Source: Eublepharis macularius (taxonomy: Eukaryota > Chordata > Lepidosauria > Squamata > Eublepharidae). Taken from it: a stretch of DNA of 64,000 nt. The position numbers were made by a program, and so were the translations under genes. Shown piece by piece: positions 1 through 12,700 of this stretch (the stretch's first letter is position 1; every line of letters begins with the position of its first letter). The stretch spans positions 38,920,001 to 38,984,000 of the forward strand of contig NC_072806.1 of assembly GCF_028583425.1 (NCBI RefSeq), given 5' to 3'. Under the pieces are notes generated by a model that did not search any database, was not told where the DNA came from, and was given only the letters and a program-made list of their open reading frames with translations.

Positions 1-762
1 ATATTTGGACATGTTCCAGGGAAAAACTCGTTCTCCATCCAATTCAGAGAAAAAGTTCTTGCAGATTTGCATGTAGTTGTAAGGCCACCCCCATCCTCAT
101 TCAAAAAAGATTTTAAAGAATGAATTTTTATCCTCCTCATCACGTTTGGCAGAGTACTCTAATTTACGTAAAACTCTGCCTGGTCCTAAATGTGGATTGG
201 TTGAAGTTTCAGCACGCACACACAGACACGCACAAACACACACGTTTGCTGAATACTCCAAAATCTGGATGAGCTGTTACCCCCCCCACCCCCACCCCAA
301 ATGAACCCACCCTCCAGCCTGGATCCTTTCTGAAGGCCCTGATGATGTTTCTGGTTAGCCAGAAAGGCAGGCTTATTCCCGGTTCTTCTTGGCTGTGGCC
401 TCCACTTTGTGAGAGTTTTCAGCGGAAGTGTGGAAGTTTTTTCTCAGTTAATTTCTCACAAAGCATGCAAACTGCCTCCTTTTTGCAGTGATGCTAGCAA
501 TGTGTTTCTTGTATTTGGCATCACAACTTTTTTGATTGGTTTTATTTAAGTTTCAAGATTTCCTGAGCAGGGAGAATGTGGTATATGTTTTTAAAGGTAT
601 TTTTTTAAATGATAGTGCCAGCAGGGAAAACCTCCAGAAGGTTGTACCAACCCCCTCCCAACTGTGGCACTCTTGGGGCACACTCTTAAAGACCAAGCAT
701 ACTTTTAATTTCATATGTATACATTTTTAAAATTCCTAACACTTTTATTTCATCTCACTCAG

Positions 763-798
763 GCTCCAGATATTTGGACTGCTCGATCAGCAGCAATG
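763..798 (+). CDS. LGALS9: LGALS9 12-codon linker exon
   Basis: A 36-nt, phase-0 exon is preceded by a pyrimidine-rich tract ending in CAG and followed by GTAAGG. It encodes APDIWTARSAAM. The human galectin-9 linker has a 12-residue exon at this place whose skipping separates the medium and short isoforms. Size, phase and position agree, while the residues are weakly conserved. The call therefore rests on gene structure more than on sequence. Confidence 0.7.
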
Positions 799-3700
799 GT
801 AAGGGTATCTGCCCCCCCGCCCGCAGCTAACCTTTCCTTCTTGTCTCTTTGAATTGGCTGTCTTGTGCCCTTGTAGAAGTTAATATCTCCATTCTTCAAA
901 CCTCAGGTTCTTGTCTGTAAAATGGGAAGAGCAATGAGCAAGCTAATAAGATTATTGTAATATTCAACATGTTAAAGATGATATAGATGTTTGTTAAAGA
1001 TGTATAGAGATGTGGGACTGACTCATTATGCAGTCATAATGAAAAGGCAACAGCCAATATTGCAGGGCCCTAGTATAGGTCTTTGGGGAACACTGTGCAT
1101 ACCGTTCTGGGTACGCTGTCTCCGAAGAGACATTGGAGAGCGGGAAGCGATACAGAAGAGGACAAGGGTTGGGATGGTGAATCACATCTTCTTGGCAGAC
1201 AGAACGTCCCAAGTTCAATTCTCAATGCTTCCAGTTAGAAGGATCAAGTAGAAGGTGGTATGAAAGACTACCAACCTGAGACCGTGGGGAACCAGCGCCC
1301 CTCAGAGGAGGAGGCACTACTGACCTTGGCGGCCGAGTGTCCTGATTCCATACAAGGCAGCTTTGTGTGCTCAGCCAAGTGAGCAAGGGGCTGGAACACC
1401 TTGGAAAAGCCAGCATTTGGGGTTGGTCGTTTTAGGAAAAAAGATGACTAAAGGGGAATATATCAGAGACTGATCATGATGTAGAGGAAGTGGCTCCCAA
1501 GAACTCTCTTCCTTAAAAGGAAACTTGGGATCCTCCAATAGCACTGATAGATGATGGACAGCGGGGTTAGAAGGGTGTAACTCTGCTTAGGATTCTACAG
1601 TTAAACTTGCAAAGATTTTGTAATAAAGGAATCACAGTTTGAGCAGGAAATGCGCCACCAGTTGAAAGCTTCTTCAACTTTCTGTCTCTACTGACAGGTA
1701 TGAAGTAGCAAAATTACTTTGGTTTTTGTGAGTGCAAAAAAAGTGCTCAGCATCTTCTCAGCATCATGGGGGTTAATATACAGGGACGAATTCTTCTTCT
1801 TTTCATCTATCGCTACTGCCATCTACTGGCTGCTTTCAGGTGGTGGTATTTGTTGATGCCGGCTTCTTTCATCTTTTCAGACGAATGCTGCTTTCGGGCC
1901 TGGACTGTTCTATAATGTGAGTTGCAGATGTTTTTTATGTATGGGAAATCCTTGTTTTTCCTTTCCATTTTGTCTTGGGGTATAATGATTATTTCTCCCA
2001 CTGGAGGGACAAGTTTAGAGAGACTAGATATCCGGGAGTCAGGCTGGGTTGGCTTTAGGTATTGGGACGCCCCAGGCAAGACGCAAACATGGCTATGATT
2101 GTGTCCTCTCTCCTTTGCCCATGCAGACAAAGACAGAAAATGAGCTGCTGCCATTTTAATGTAGGCATGTGTTTTGGTACCTGTGAATCCCTTTCAGAGG
2201 ACTGCGGCATGACAGCCATAAAGGCAGAATCCTAGAGTGGGAGGGGGCCTTCTAGGCAGGCCATCAACCCTCCGTCTCTGTGCAAAGGTGGAGCCTCCCT
2301 GATGCAGCCTCTGCGTGAAGACCTCCAGCTTGGGAGATTCTACCCTAGGTAGTTGGTTCCAATATCCAATCCCTTTTACTGTAAAGGAGTGTCTCCTTAT
2401 GTTCAACCAAAATCTACCCTCCTGTAATTTAAGTTTGTTGGATCTAGCCTTGAGCCCCTGAGCAGCACAGAACAGCCCTTCTGGTATATGAAGAATGCCA
2501 GTATCATCCCGTGGCCTTCTGTTCCCAGAACTAAGCATATCCAGTTCCTTCAATCTACTTTTGTAAGATTTGTTTCTCCAGACCATCTTTGTTCCCCTCC
2601 CCCAAACCTGTTCCAGTTTGTCTACATCTTCCTTAAAAGGTGGCACCCAGAAATAGAACACAGTTCTCTGAATGAAGTCTCATTAGCATAGAAAAATATT
2701 ACTTCTAATGATTTTCAAGTGATACTGTGAGAATGTGCTGAATGCAATCCTGGTATATGTAGTCACCATTTTGTCTGACCAACACAAGATATGGATGTTC
2801 AGCCTTGGAACATGCATACCATGGGTGGTAGTGCAGACCCCATATACCTGGTTGAATATATTTCTTGAATAAGGGCTTCTGCTACTGCAACCTGATATCA
2901 CATTAGTCCTTTCTGCAGCTGCATCACACTGCTGGCTCATGTTCAGCTTGTAACTTACTGCAATCCAAAGATATTTTGATGGACACCTACTACTCAGCCC
3001 GGTATCCCACATCCTATGCCTGTGCATTTGGTTGTTTTTTGCCTTGATGCAGAACTTTGCATTTGCCTCCACTGAATTTCATTTTATTAGTTTCATTATG
3101 GCTTTCCCAACACTTTAATAGCACCGCTCTGAGTGGGTGTTAAGTCATCCTGAAGGCGATTTATAAATCAAATATTATTATTTTGAATTTCATTTCTGTC
3201 TTCCAAAGTATTCATTTTCTCCTCCATAGAACTGAGGAAGTTTGAAAAGGGCATCACTACTTATACTGACTAGTTATACTGGTGTGCACTCTTGTCCTAC
3301 TTTTCCTCTGATCAAACAAGTTTTGTATGTCTTTGCAGTTTTTCATAAACCTACTAGACCTATTTGAACAGAAGCAAAAATAGCACCCAAGAAACCACAT
3401 GCATGCATCGTGGAAAACAAAGAATCTCTCAAACCACTTTTAAGTCTCTTAAAGATGGTGGTCTGTCTCCAAGCCAAAGTATAGCAACCAATATTAGTAT
3501 TTAACAACAACAACAACAACATCATTTGATTTCTATACTGCCCTTCAGGACAACTTAATGCCCACTCAGAGCGGTTTACAAAGTGTGATTATTATTATCC
3601 TTATGACAATCACCCTGCGAGGTGGGTGGGCCTGAGAGAGCTCCTAGAGGCTATGACTGACCCAAGGCCACCCAGCTGGCTACAAGTGGAGGAATCAAAC

Positions 3701-6700
3701 CAGCTCTCCAGATTAGAGTCCCGCTGCTCTTAACCGCTACACCAAACTGGCTTCTATTTGAGAAGGGCTTGCTGCAAATTCAAGAAAACAGGGACTCTTC
3801 AGGTTTGGGGACAGTGTGTGGCTTTTGTTAAATATACTGTTAAGTAGCAAAGGTTTTTTTTAAAAAATTTTTTTAAATCAAGATCATTTTTCTATTAATA
3901 GCAGAGTGCTGCTTTCCCGCCTGGGCCATATTTTCAGCCACAAACTTACGTAAGTGTACTGCTTCGTGATATCTGGGTGATGGTGTGGGATGGCTACGTG
4001 GGGAATACATTTGGAATGGTCGAAGGTGACAAAGAGAATTTTGAACTGCTGTGAATGTTTTATAACCACTGGCACTTAAAAGTGAAAAACTGAGCTGAGT
4101 AATATAGCCAGAATGGCAGGATTCTAGAAAATTTCATGGTAGGACTTGGGACCATATCAGAGGTGTCATTTTGGCAGTTCTATGGGCAGATTCTCACATT
4201 AATTCTGGTTTGGTAAACTGATTATTTTCTTGATCCTGCTGTTTTAGAAGAGGTTTTACCTTTTGGCAGGCAGGAAAGAATGCCTCCTCTGAAGTGAGGC
4301 CTTCTTCTTCTTCTTTTTATAAAAAAAAGCCATTTTAGGAGAGGCATTCCCTCTTCATTGTCACACATGAGAGAATGCCTCTACAGGAAAGATAGCTTCT
4401 GACGTTTATTTCCCTATCATGCCATTTTAGATCATACCATTTTAGAAGAGGCATTCTCCATTCCCATGTGGGAGGGAATGCCTCTGCTGTCATGATGGCT
4501 TCTAGAAGGGTTTTCTGGTCACTGTAACATAGGAGGGAATGCCTCCTTTGAACCAATCTGTGTCAAACACGTCCCAGGCAGACTCCTCCCCAGAATCAGC
4601 GTGGGTGAAAATAACCGGCCCAAAGGTAATTCACTTCTGGGGACATACAGTTGACCCCCCTGACCAAAATGCTCAGGATGATCCTGAGACAGAGAATGAA
4701 GTCAGAAAGGCGTCCCTTGCAGAAGGAGTTGTAACAGTTGGCAACTGGATATTTTTATATATCTAAATAAATATGTGATCAAGTCATGCCAAAGGGGTAA
4801 GATTTCTAAATACTCTAATTGGCTGTGCCTTGAACAGATGGTCACAGAACCAACCAGGAGGGACGTGACCCTGGACTTAATTCTCCATGGCGCTGCCCAG
4901 GGCCGAGTGCGACGCGTAGATGTGGTTGAACCAGATGGTAACAGTGACCACAGTGTCATCAGATTTAATTTATTTGTGTTTGGGAAAGTGCCAGGGACTT
5001 CCAACAAAGTCATATTTGAATTCAAGAGAGGAAACCTTTAAAATGAGGAATCTGGTTAAAAGGAAATTAAAAGGAACAGTCAAGAGGGTCAAATCTCTTG
5101 ACGAGGCTTGGGAGTTACGCAAACCTTCAGTACTAGAGGCTGAGTTTGAATGAATGCCGCAGGTCAGGAAAAGTGGCACAGAGTCCAAGAGGTGACCAGC
5201 AGGGCGAAGGAAGCTATAGGAGAGGGAAAAGGCTTCTTAAACAGAAAGGCTTGCCCAAAGGAGGCAAGCAAAAACAAACACACACTTACACAAGAGAGAA
5301 TAAAATTGCTGCTGTGTTGCCACCCTTACACAAATGTATGTTGACCACACTTGGAATACTGTGTATAGTTCAGGTGACAGTGCCCTGTAGATCTTGAAAA
5401 GCTGCAGAAAAGAGCGACCAAAAAAGGGCCAGGGGCTAGGCCAGCTACTCTATGAGGATCAGTTAAAATGGTTGTTGTGGGTTTTCCGGGCTGTATTGCC
5501 GTGGTCTTGGCGCTGTAGTTCCTGACGTTTCGCCAGCAGCTGTGGCTGGCATCTTCAGAGGTGTAGCACCAAAAGACAGAGATCTCTCAGTGTCACAGTG
5601 TGGACATAGCCTAACTCAAACAGGGCACAGTATCTTATTCCAGGACACCAAAATACTGGACAACACTTCCAACTACTTTGTCAGACTGCACAGGGAAGCC
5701 ATTGAAATTCACAAGCATAAGCAAAACTTCAACAGGAAAGAAGAAACCTTAAGAATGAACAGAGCATGGTTCCCAGTTCTGAAAAACACCAGGCTAACAA
5801 AACACTCTACACCCGACAATAGCCCTGCAGAGAAGATTAGCACATCAAGCCCCAATCCATATGCAAAAGAACCTCCTCAGGATACAGTGAAGCCTCCCGC
5901 CATTAGTATTCCACACCCTGGGAAACTCTTACAGAATGACTCAGCTCAACCCCACCCCTCCTGAGTAGATACAAATGACCTGCCAACACCTTTTCCACAC
6001 TGTGACACTGAGAGATCTCTGTCTTTTGGTGCTACACCTCTGAAGATGCCAGCCACAGCTGCTGGCGAAACGTCAGGAACTACAATGCCAAGACCACGGC
6101 AATACAGCCCGGAAAACCCACAACAACCATTGTTCTCCAGCCGTGAAAGCCTTCGACAATACATCAGTTAAAATGTTTAGGGATGTTCAGCTTTTGAAAA
6201 AAAGCGAGTAAGGGAAGACGTGGTAAGAGGTCAATAAAATTATGTGTGGTGTAGAGAGGGTGGACAGGGAGCAGCCTTTGTCCCTCATAGTACTAGAACT
6301 AGTACATAGAACCTGGTGTCATCCCTGAAGCTGAGGAGCAGGAGATTCAAGACAAACAGTGCCCAGTTAACGTGTGGAACTCTAGATGTGATGGCACTCT
6401 GAGATTTTGAAAGAGAAATAGACAAATTCATGGAGGGTGGAGCTCTCGATAGTTACTAATCGTAATGGCTGTCTGCTCCCTCCAGGACTAGAGGCTGGGT
6501 GCCACTACGTACGCTGCTGGGGAGCACAAGGAGCAGGTTGTGGCTGCAGGGACGCCCTTCTGCTTGTGGACTTCTTGGGGCAGCTGGGTGGCCACTTCCT
6601 GAACAGAACGTTGGATTGGATGGACCTTTGGTCTGATCCAGCAGGGCTCTCCATATGTTCCTATGTACATTTATGCAAACGTAATTCGTTTCTCAGATTT

Positions 6701-9700
6701 GTTGATTGATTGCATTTTCTGATGGCCTTGAAACTGAAGCTGAATAAAAAGGCACAGGCAATGGTGACCAGAAAGGAAAACGGATCTGACCTATGTTTTC
6801 AAAAATTGTTTTCTCTCTTTCCACAGTCTGTGCCTTATCAAGCATCACTCTTTGGAGGCCTTTTCCCATCCAAGTCTATTACAGTATCAGGAGCTGTGCC
6901 TCCTAGCGCTGTCAGGTAAAACATCCAGCAAACACGTAAGGAAGGGGCGTCATTGAGACCCAACAAACAAGCCCTGGCTTGCGGCTTATGAGAACAAGTG
7001 TGTGAATTCCTCAGGTTTTCATGCTTCCTTCTGTCTCCTCTCATGAGCCGCTCAGCTCTTGAAGGATTCCTGGAACTGCAAGAGGCTGAGGAACCTCTTG
7101 CTTTTCACCACATCTCAAATGGGATAAAATTCAAAACGATGTTTCCCCCCCCCCCTTCCTTCTAAACTGAGATGATAAACTATGGAACTGCCAGTTTGTT
7201 GGCAGAAGACCGAAGTTCACTCTTGGGAATAGGGTTGCCAGCCCAGTGCCGGCAATTGGCGGGAGGCTCGAGTAGGCAGGGGCGTTTAAAATGCCATTGC
7301 CCCAACAGTGTGATGTCACTTTGGGTGGAATCCTGAAGCATCACCTTGTCGTGCTGACCACTTCCAGGTTCGCACCAGAAGTGCTGTCATGCTGTTGGAG
7401 CAACTGCAATTGCTGTAGCGACTTTTCCCCCTGCCGCCCTTCCCGTCAGTGGCAGGAGTTGGGGGCTGCTGGTTGGGAGGACTTCTGGTATAGTTAGGCT
7501 TGTCTGGTGGTGGGCAATGCCAGTGGTGGGCAAACTCCTGCCAATTTGCCTCTCTGCCCAGCAGTCACTGGTGGTCGCCAGAGGGAGGCAAGCTGCCCAG
7601 AGATTGTCTGCCATTGGCAGACAACCCGGGCAAAAGGCTGTGCACATGCTTCTGTGTTCCCATTATGATGTCACTTCTGGTTATACCAGAAGCAACAGTG
7701 CCGTGCCAGGGCCAATTCTTTAAGAACTGGCCCCAAATGCTATGCAACCAGAAGTGATGTCATCAAGCAGGAGAGTGCGTGCTGGTTGTGCGCATGCGAA
7801 GTACCCCTCTGCCGCCTGCCTTCCCAACTGTCCCAACAGTTTCCAGGGGGAGCACAGGGGGCCCTGGAGCGCCACTGGCAGCCAGAGTAGGCACGACTGA
7901 CCTGAGTAGCCCTGGACAGGTCTGGCGTGGCCTACGGTAGCCTGATGTGTTCAGCGTTGATTTCCCTGGCGTTAGGCTTTCAAGCACGGAGTGCTGTTTC
8001 CAAGGAACCTGACGGCCCTCTGTGCATTCCGTGATCCGCGAGAGCAGGACTGGTTTGTGGCAATGTTGCTGTGTGTCCAAAGCCTCTCTCTTCCCCCTCT
8101 TCTTAAAGAGCCTCTCTTGGACCCCATCGCACCCCACCAGAAACTCTCTCCTTATAACACATCCAGGTTCCATATCAATCTGAAAGTGGGTCGAGACATT
8201 GCGTTCCACCTCAACCCCCGGTTCAACGAGAAGGCGATTGTTCGGAACTCCCAGTTCAACGGTCACTGGGGGCCGGAGGAGCGCCACCTGCCGGGTGGCA
8301 TGCCTTTGCACCTGGGGCAGACCTTCACTGTGAGTGGGGAAGCACTTTTTGTAATACTTTTATTTATTCTGCTGGGAAATTGCAAATATCCCTCTGCACC
8401 CCGTCATGGTTGCATTTCCAGGTTTTCATTTGTGCATGGTTTCTTAATGTGGGGTTTTTTTTTTTGATAATGTAGTTTATCCCTGTGGCTAAGTCTTAAC
8501 TACATACAGGCTTGGCTCCTACAGTAAATCTCCAGGGAACTAGCAGGATAATCACAAGGGGGGAAGTTGGAGGTCTGCAGCAGAAAGAGGAGATCATCCT
8601 TCTGTTAGCAGAAATTTTCCACATGGTCCAGCCTCAGCGACTCAGAGCCAAGCTACAAGTGAGGAATTACACTTGCCTGGCAAGTGAACAGACTTGATCA
8701 AGTGGAGCGCAAGTGAATGGCAAGTGAACGGAGGAATACACCGTGAGTCTGTTCACTTGCCAGGCAAGTGTAATTCCTCACTTGTAGCTTGGCCCTCAGC
8801 TTACACACAAAAACATGCTGCCTTTTCCTGAGTGGACACCAATAGTGGTAGAAGGGCTGGAACCCTTTTAAAAGTCATGCATGAGTGTAGCCTTGAAAAA
8901 CTGGCTCGGATTGATCTCCAAACTGGGAAACTCTGGTTACCTATCAACTTGCATACCAGAATCAGAAACTGTAGCTGGGAAGAGGTTTGCAAACCTTTGC
9001 TTGGGCTAACCTTGCTTTGGTGTGATGGCTGAATTTTCAACTTTTATTTACAGCGGTTGTTCCACCTCCATTGCCTGTTATGCTTTGAGTAGAAACACTG
9101 CTGCTCAAAATCATGATTGGCTGTCTGTTTGGAAGCATTTAACCAGAGTATGGCTCAGCCCAAATCTTGGTTTGGTTTAAGGGTGTTCATCCCTCAAAAC
9201 TCTGGCTAATCTGGATCCAAGTTTCAGGGATCCTCAAAAAATCTGGGATCCCCGAAATCCAGGTAAGATTCTCTGATCTAGTTTGGCAAGATTAGAGAAT
9301 CCTGGATTTGTCTAGCCATTATTCCCTATGAGGAAAACTCTCTGGGGGCTATTGGGAGGGATGGGGGGCATTTTCTAAGCAAACTCCAGCAAACTTGCAG
9401 GGAACCTACTCCTGACTGTCCTCTAAAGACACCCTCCTCCCAAGTTTCAGGAAGATTGGACCCCAGGGTCTGATTCGGCGGGCCCTTGAACGAGTTGCTG
9501 CCTTGTTTTCTGTGCTGGGAAAGGGTCCAAGCTGGCTCCCAGGCAGAAACACACAGGGGCAAGGCCGCCATTGGCCAGAGGCACACTCCCTATGCAAGCT
9601 CAACCCAGAGAAAGCTCAACAGAACCAATGGCATGGAATTCCCCCCCCCCCCCAAAAGCCAAAGTGAAGCCAGGGCCAGTGGGAGAAGACGAGGGAACCA

Positions 9701-12700
9701 AGCAGCTACTCAGCACTGCCACAGGACCACCAACCATAAGGGAATGGCAAGGAAGCACAGCTGTAGCAACTAGCATCAGGTGGGTGCCCCTTGGCCTCAG
9801 AACGAAAGTGAGGGGGAGGGGTAGTTTGGGGGAGATGTTTACTGGATTTACAAGAGTCCTTTGAGGATGAAATGGCATCAGCCTTGGTCTTTCATAAGAA
9901 TACTGCAAGGATGACCTTTATCAGAGAACAATATATTTCCTTTAGGGTCATGTATTGCAGGAACCAAAGAACTTTTAAAATCGTCTTGCACCAAGTTACA
10001 GGAAAAGAGTTTATTTTTTACTCCTTCAACTTCAGTCTTGACTGATTGAATTTCCTTGTTGATCCTTTCTAGTTGTTGGATATTTTTACTCAACCTTGTT
10101 GTTTGGAAGAAAGTTACCTAATTCTGAAATCCGTATACCCAAGGGTTTCTGCTGTGTTTAAGAATCAACTATTGTGTTTAAGAAGAATCAAGTCCCTCAC
10201 TAATCCCCCCTCTCCTCTTGGACAAAACTGTGGGCAGTGCCAGGGAAACACTCAGCCAGGAGAGTCAGCCGTGTTAGTCTGTAGTTGCAAAATAGTGAAG
10301 AGTCCAGGAGCACCTTTAAGACTAACCAGCTTCATTGCAGCACAAGCTTTCGAGAAGCACACCTGATGAAGAGAGCTGTGGAGGTTGAAGCCAGGAGGCT
10401 GAAGCCACATTTCCTGAACTTACCTGGATTAACCCATATTGATCCAGGGGTCGCAATCCATGGCCCAGATTGGATCCAGGATTCTCTGATTTGATCTAGG
10501 AAATCTAGATTTAGCTGGGCCAGTGAAAATTCAGCTTTTTTATCTGGTTCCCAGACCTGGATCACACACCCCTAGTTTGGTGTGAAGCCTGAATTGAACC
10601 TGACTGACTTGATGGGAGTGGGCATAGCCTAGTGATAAAAAGCACAAGCTATGGTCCAAGAAGCCCTGTATTCAAATCTGCCCTCTGATACAAATTCACC
10701 AGGATGTCTTTGGTGAGTCCCTTTCAGCTTCAGCTCTTTCATCCTCAACATAGGGATGGTAATATCGGTCTACCCTTTAGGACTGTTGTAAGCTTTACAC
10801 CAGGATAATGAATGGGAAATGGTTTGAATACTGAAAGGACTATATAAATGCTAAGCATTATTATATTGGAATTGATATTTTAAGATAAGCAGTAGACAGT
10901 AGTTTTTTAATGCCAATTTTTTAATGTGACTCCCAGCTCAGATTCCAATTTGAGGCAGAGGGTAAGGGTGACCATGCAGCTAAAGCCGATAGAGCCTAAG
11001 TGCATCTGTACCACCATCCTTCTCTTCCCTCCTCCCTTTTTTCTTTTCAGATCTGGATCCTGTGTGAACTGCAGTGCTTTCGAGTAGCTGTGAACGGACA
11101 GCATCAGTTTGATTATAACCACCGAGCTCCTAACCTACAGCAGATAGGCCAGCTGGAAATTGAGGGTGATATACTGCTGAGTGGAGTCCAGGCTTAAAGC
11201 ATTAATTCTCCCTCAACAGAATCTGATGTCAAGGGAGGGGCAGGGTGTTATTTGCCCCCTGTGAAATATAAGGGATATGCTTCGTATTGCACTTTTCAAC
11301 AAGAATTTCAACCTACGAGATCTGCTCTTTGCAAAGTTTCACTGTAGATGGGGCTTCATCTGTCCCAAGAAACTGCTTTGAATTGCTCCCAGGACATAAC
11401 TTTAGGATGACAGTCCCTTATGGAGGAAAAGCAGCCCTAATCTCTCTGGACCCTGCCACAGAGTGGGCTGAATTGTATCTGCACGTGGCTTGAAAACAGC
11501 ACATTGAGGTTAGAACAAGTCTATATATTCAGAAAAATGGATGCAGGCAGCTCTTCTTCCTTAGAATTCCCATGGTGGGGGGAAATCGCATGTTGATGTT
11601 CCGCTCTGCATCCAGAACTCCGTAGCTGCAGATGCTAAAATGCCGTAGAGATGGCTTCAAGATTTGTGCCAGCATTCCCCTGATCTGCTAGCATTTCAAA
11701 GACAAGAATTTTGGGGTGGGAGAGAGAGCGCTGCATTTTGGAATCCTATTGTCTCAGGAGATCCATGCATTTTCCCCTGAATGCTTAGATCAGCCTCCAG
11801 TTGAAGTTTTGGGCAGGGCTGTTTTCAGTCCGTGTTTCAGGATCTGTTTCAGGGTTTGGTCCCCCACTAATCTGTGGCTGAGCCATTTGCACAGCTGGTT
11901 TCTTTCAGGGAACACACACTCAGAGCCGTTATTTTATTCCTGAATGGCAACCTGCTGCGTGGATAGGAAGCGATAATCTAAATATTCTTTGCCAGGGCTT
12001 TTTTTCTGGGAAAAGAGGTGGTGGAACTCAGTGGGGTTGCCCTCGGAGAAAATGGTCACATGGCTGGTGGCCCCGCCTCCTGATCTCCAGACAGAGGGGA
12101 GTTGAGATTGCCCTCCGAGCCGTGGTGCGGAGGGCAATCTCAACTCCCCTCTGTCTGGAGATCAGGGGGCGGGGCCACCAGCCATGTGACCATTTTCAAG
12201 AGGTTCTGGAACTCCGTTCCCCCGCGTTCCCCCTGAAAAAAAGCCGTTCTTAGCAAGTTTCAGTAGAGGATTCAGCTGGATTTGACTGGGTGACAAGCTT
12301 TACCTTACAATACCTGGATTTTAGAGGTCTTGGCTGTGCACTGTGGATCTGGATTTATATCCCTTTGCCGTATATCCCTCCAATAGTGCACAGTAAAGAC
12401 CCTCTGACCAGTCTGATCTAAAACTGCAAGTTTCTCTACTGGATTGTTGAGAAACAGGCAGGATGCTGAAAGTTTCTATTAGCACATGAAACCTGCTTGT
12501 TATAAACTCTGGAGATTGCAGCTGAGTTGACGAGGCTTTGCTGAATGCCAAAGAAAGATTATTCTAGCTGTGCTTACAGAAGCTGCTAAAACTGCCTGTA
12601 AGATGGTGGAAATGTGGGTTAAGAAACAGAAGCCTTAACAAGAATGCTACTGAACAGGGACGTTTCTGAAGAGACCCGTTGAAGAGGAACTGTTTTGAAG

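Larger units (their letters stand above)
799..6826 (+). other. LGALS9: LGALS9 intron between the linker exon and the boundary exon
   Basis: This is a 6 kb intron. It is largely old repeats, listed separately: tRNA-type SINEs, a minus-strand CR1 piece, a degenerate short-repeat array, and a plus-strand CR1 copy split by a Penelope-like element. I see nothing exon-like in 1430-2190 or 3760-4260. The leftmost 762 bases of the window are intron too, with a CA-rich run near 212-243. Confidence 0.8.

Noticed and set aside
7763..8311. 182-codon minus-strand frame
   Set aside because: It is the antisense shadow of the LGALS9 exon at 8167-8329 plus its flank.
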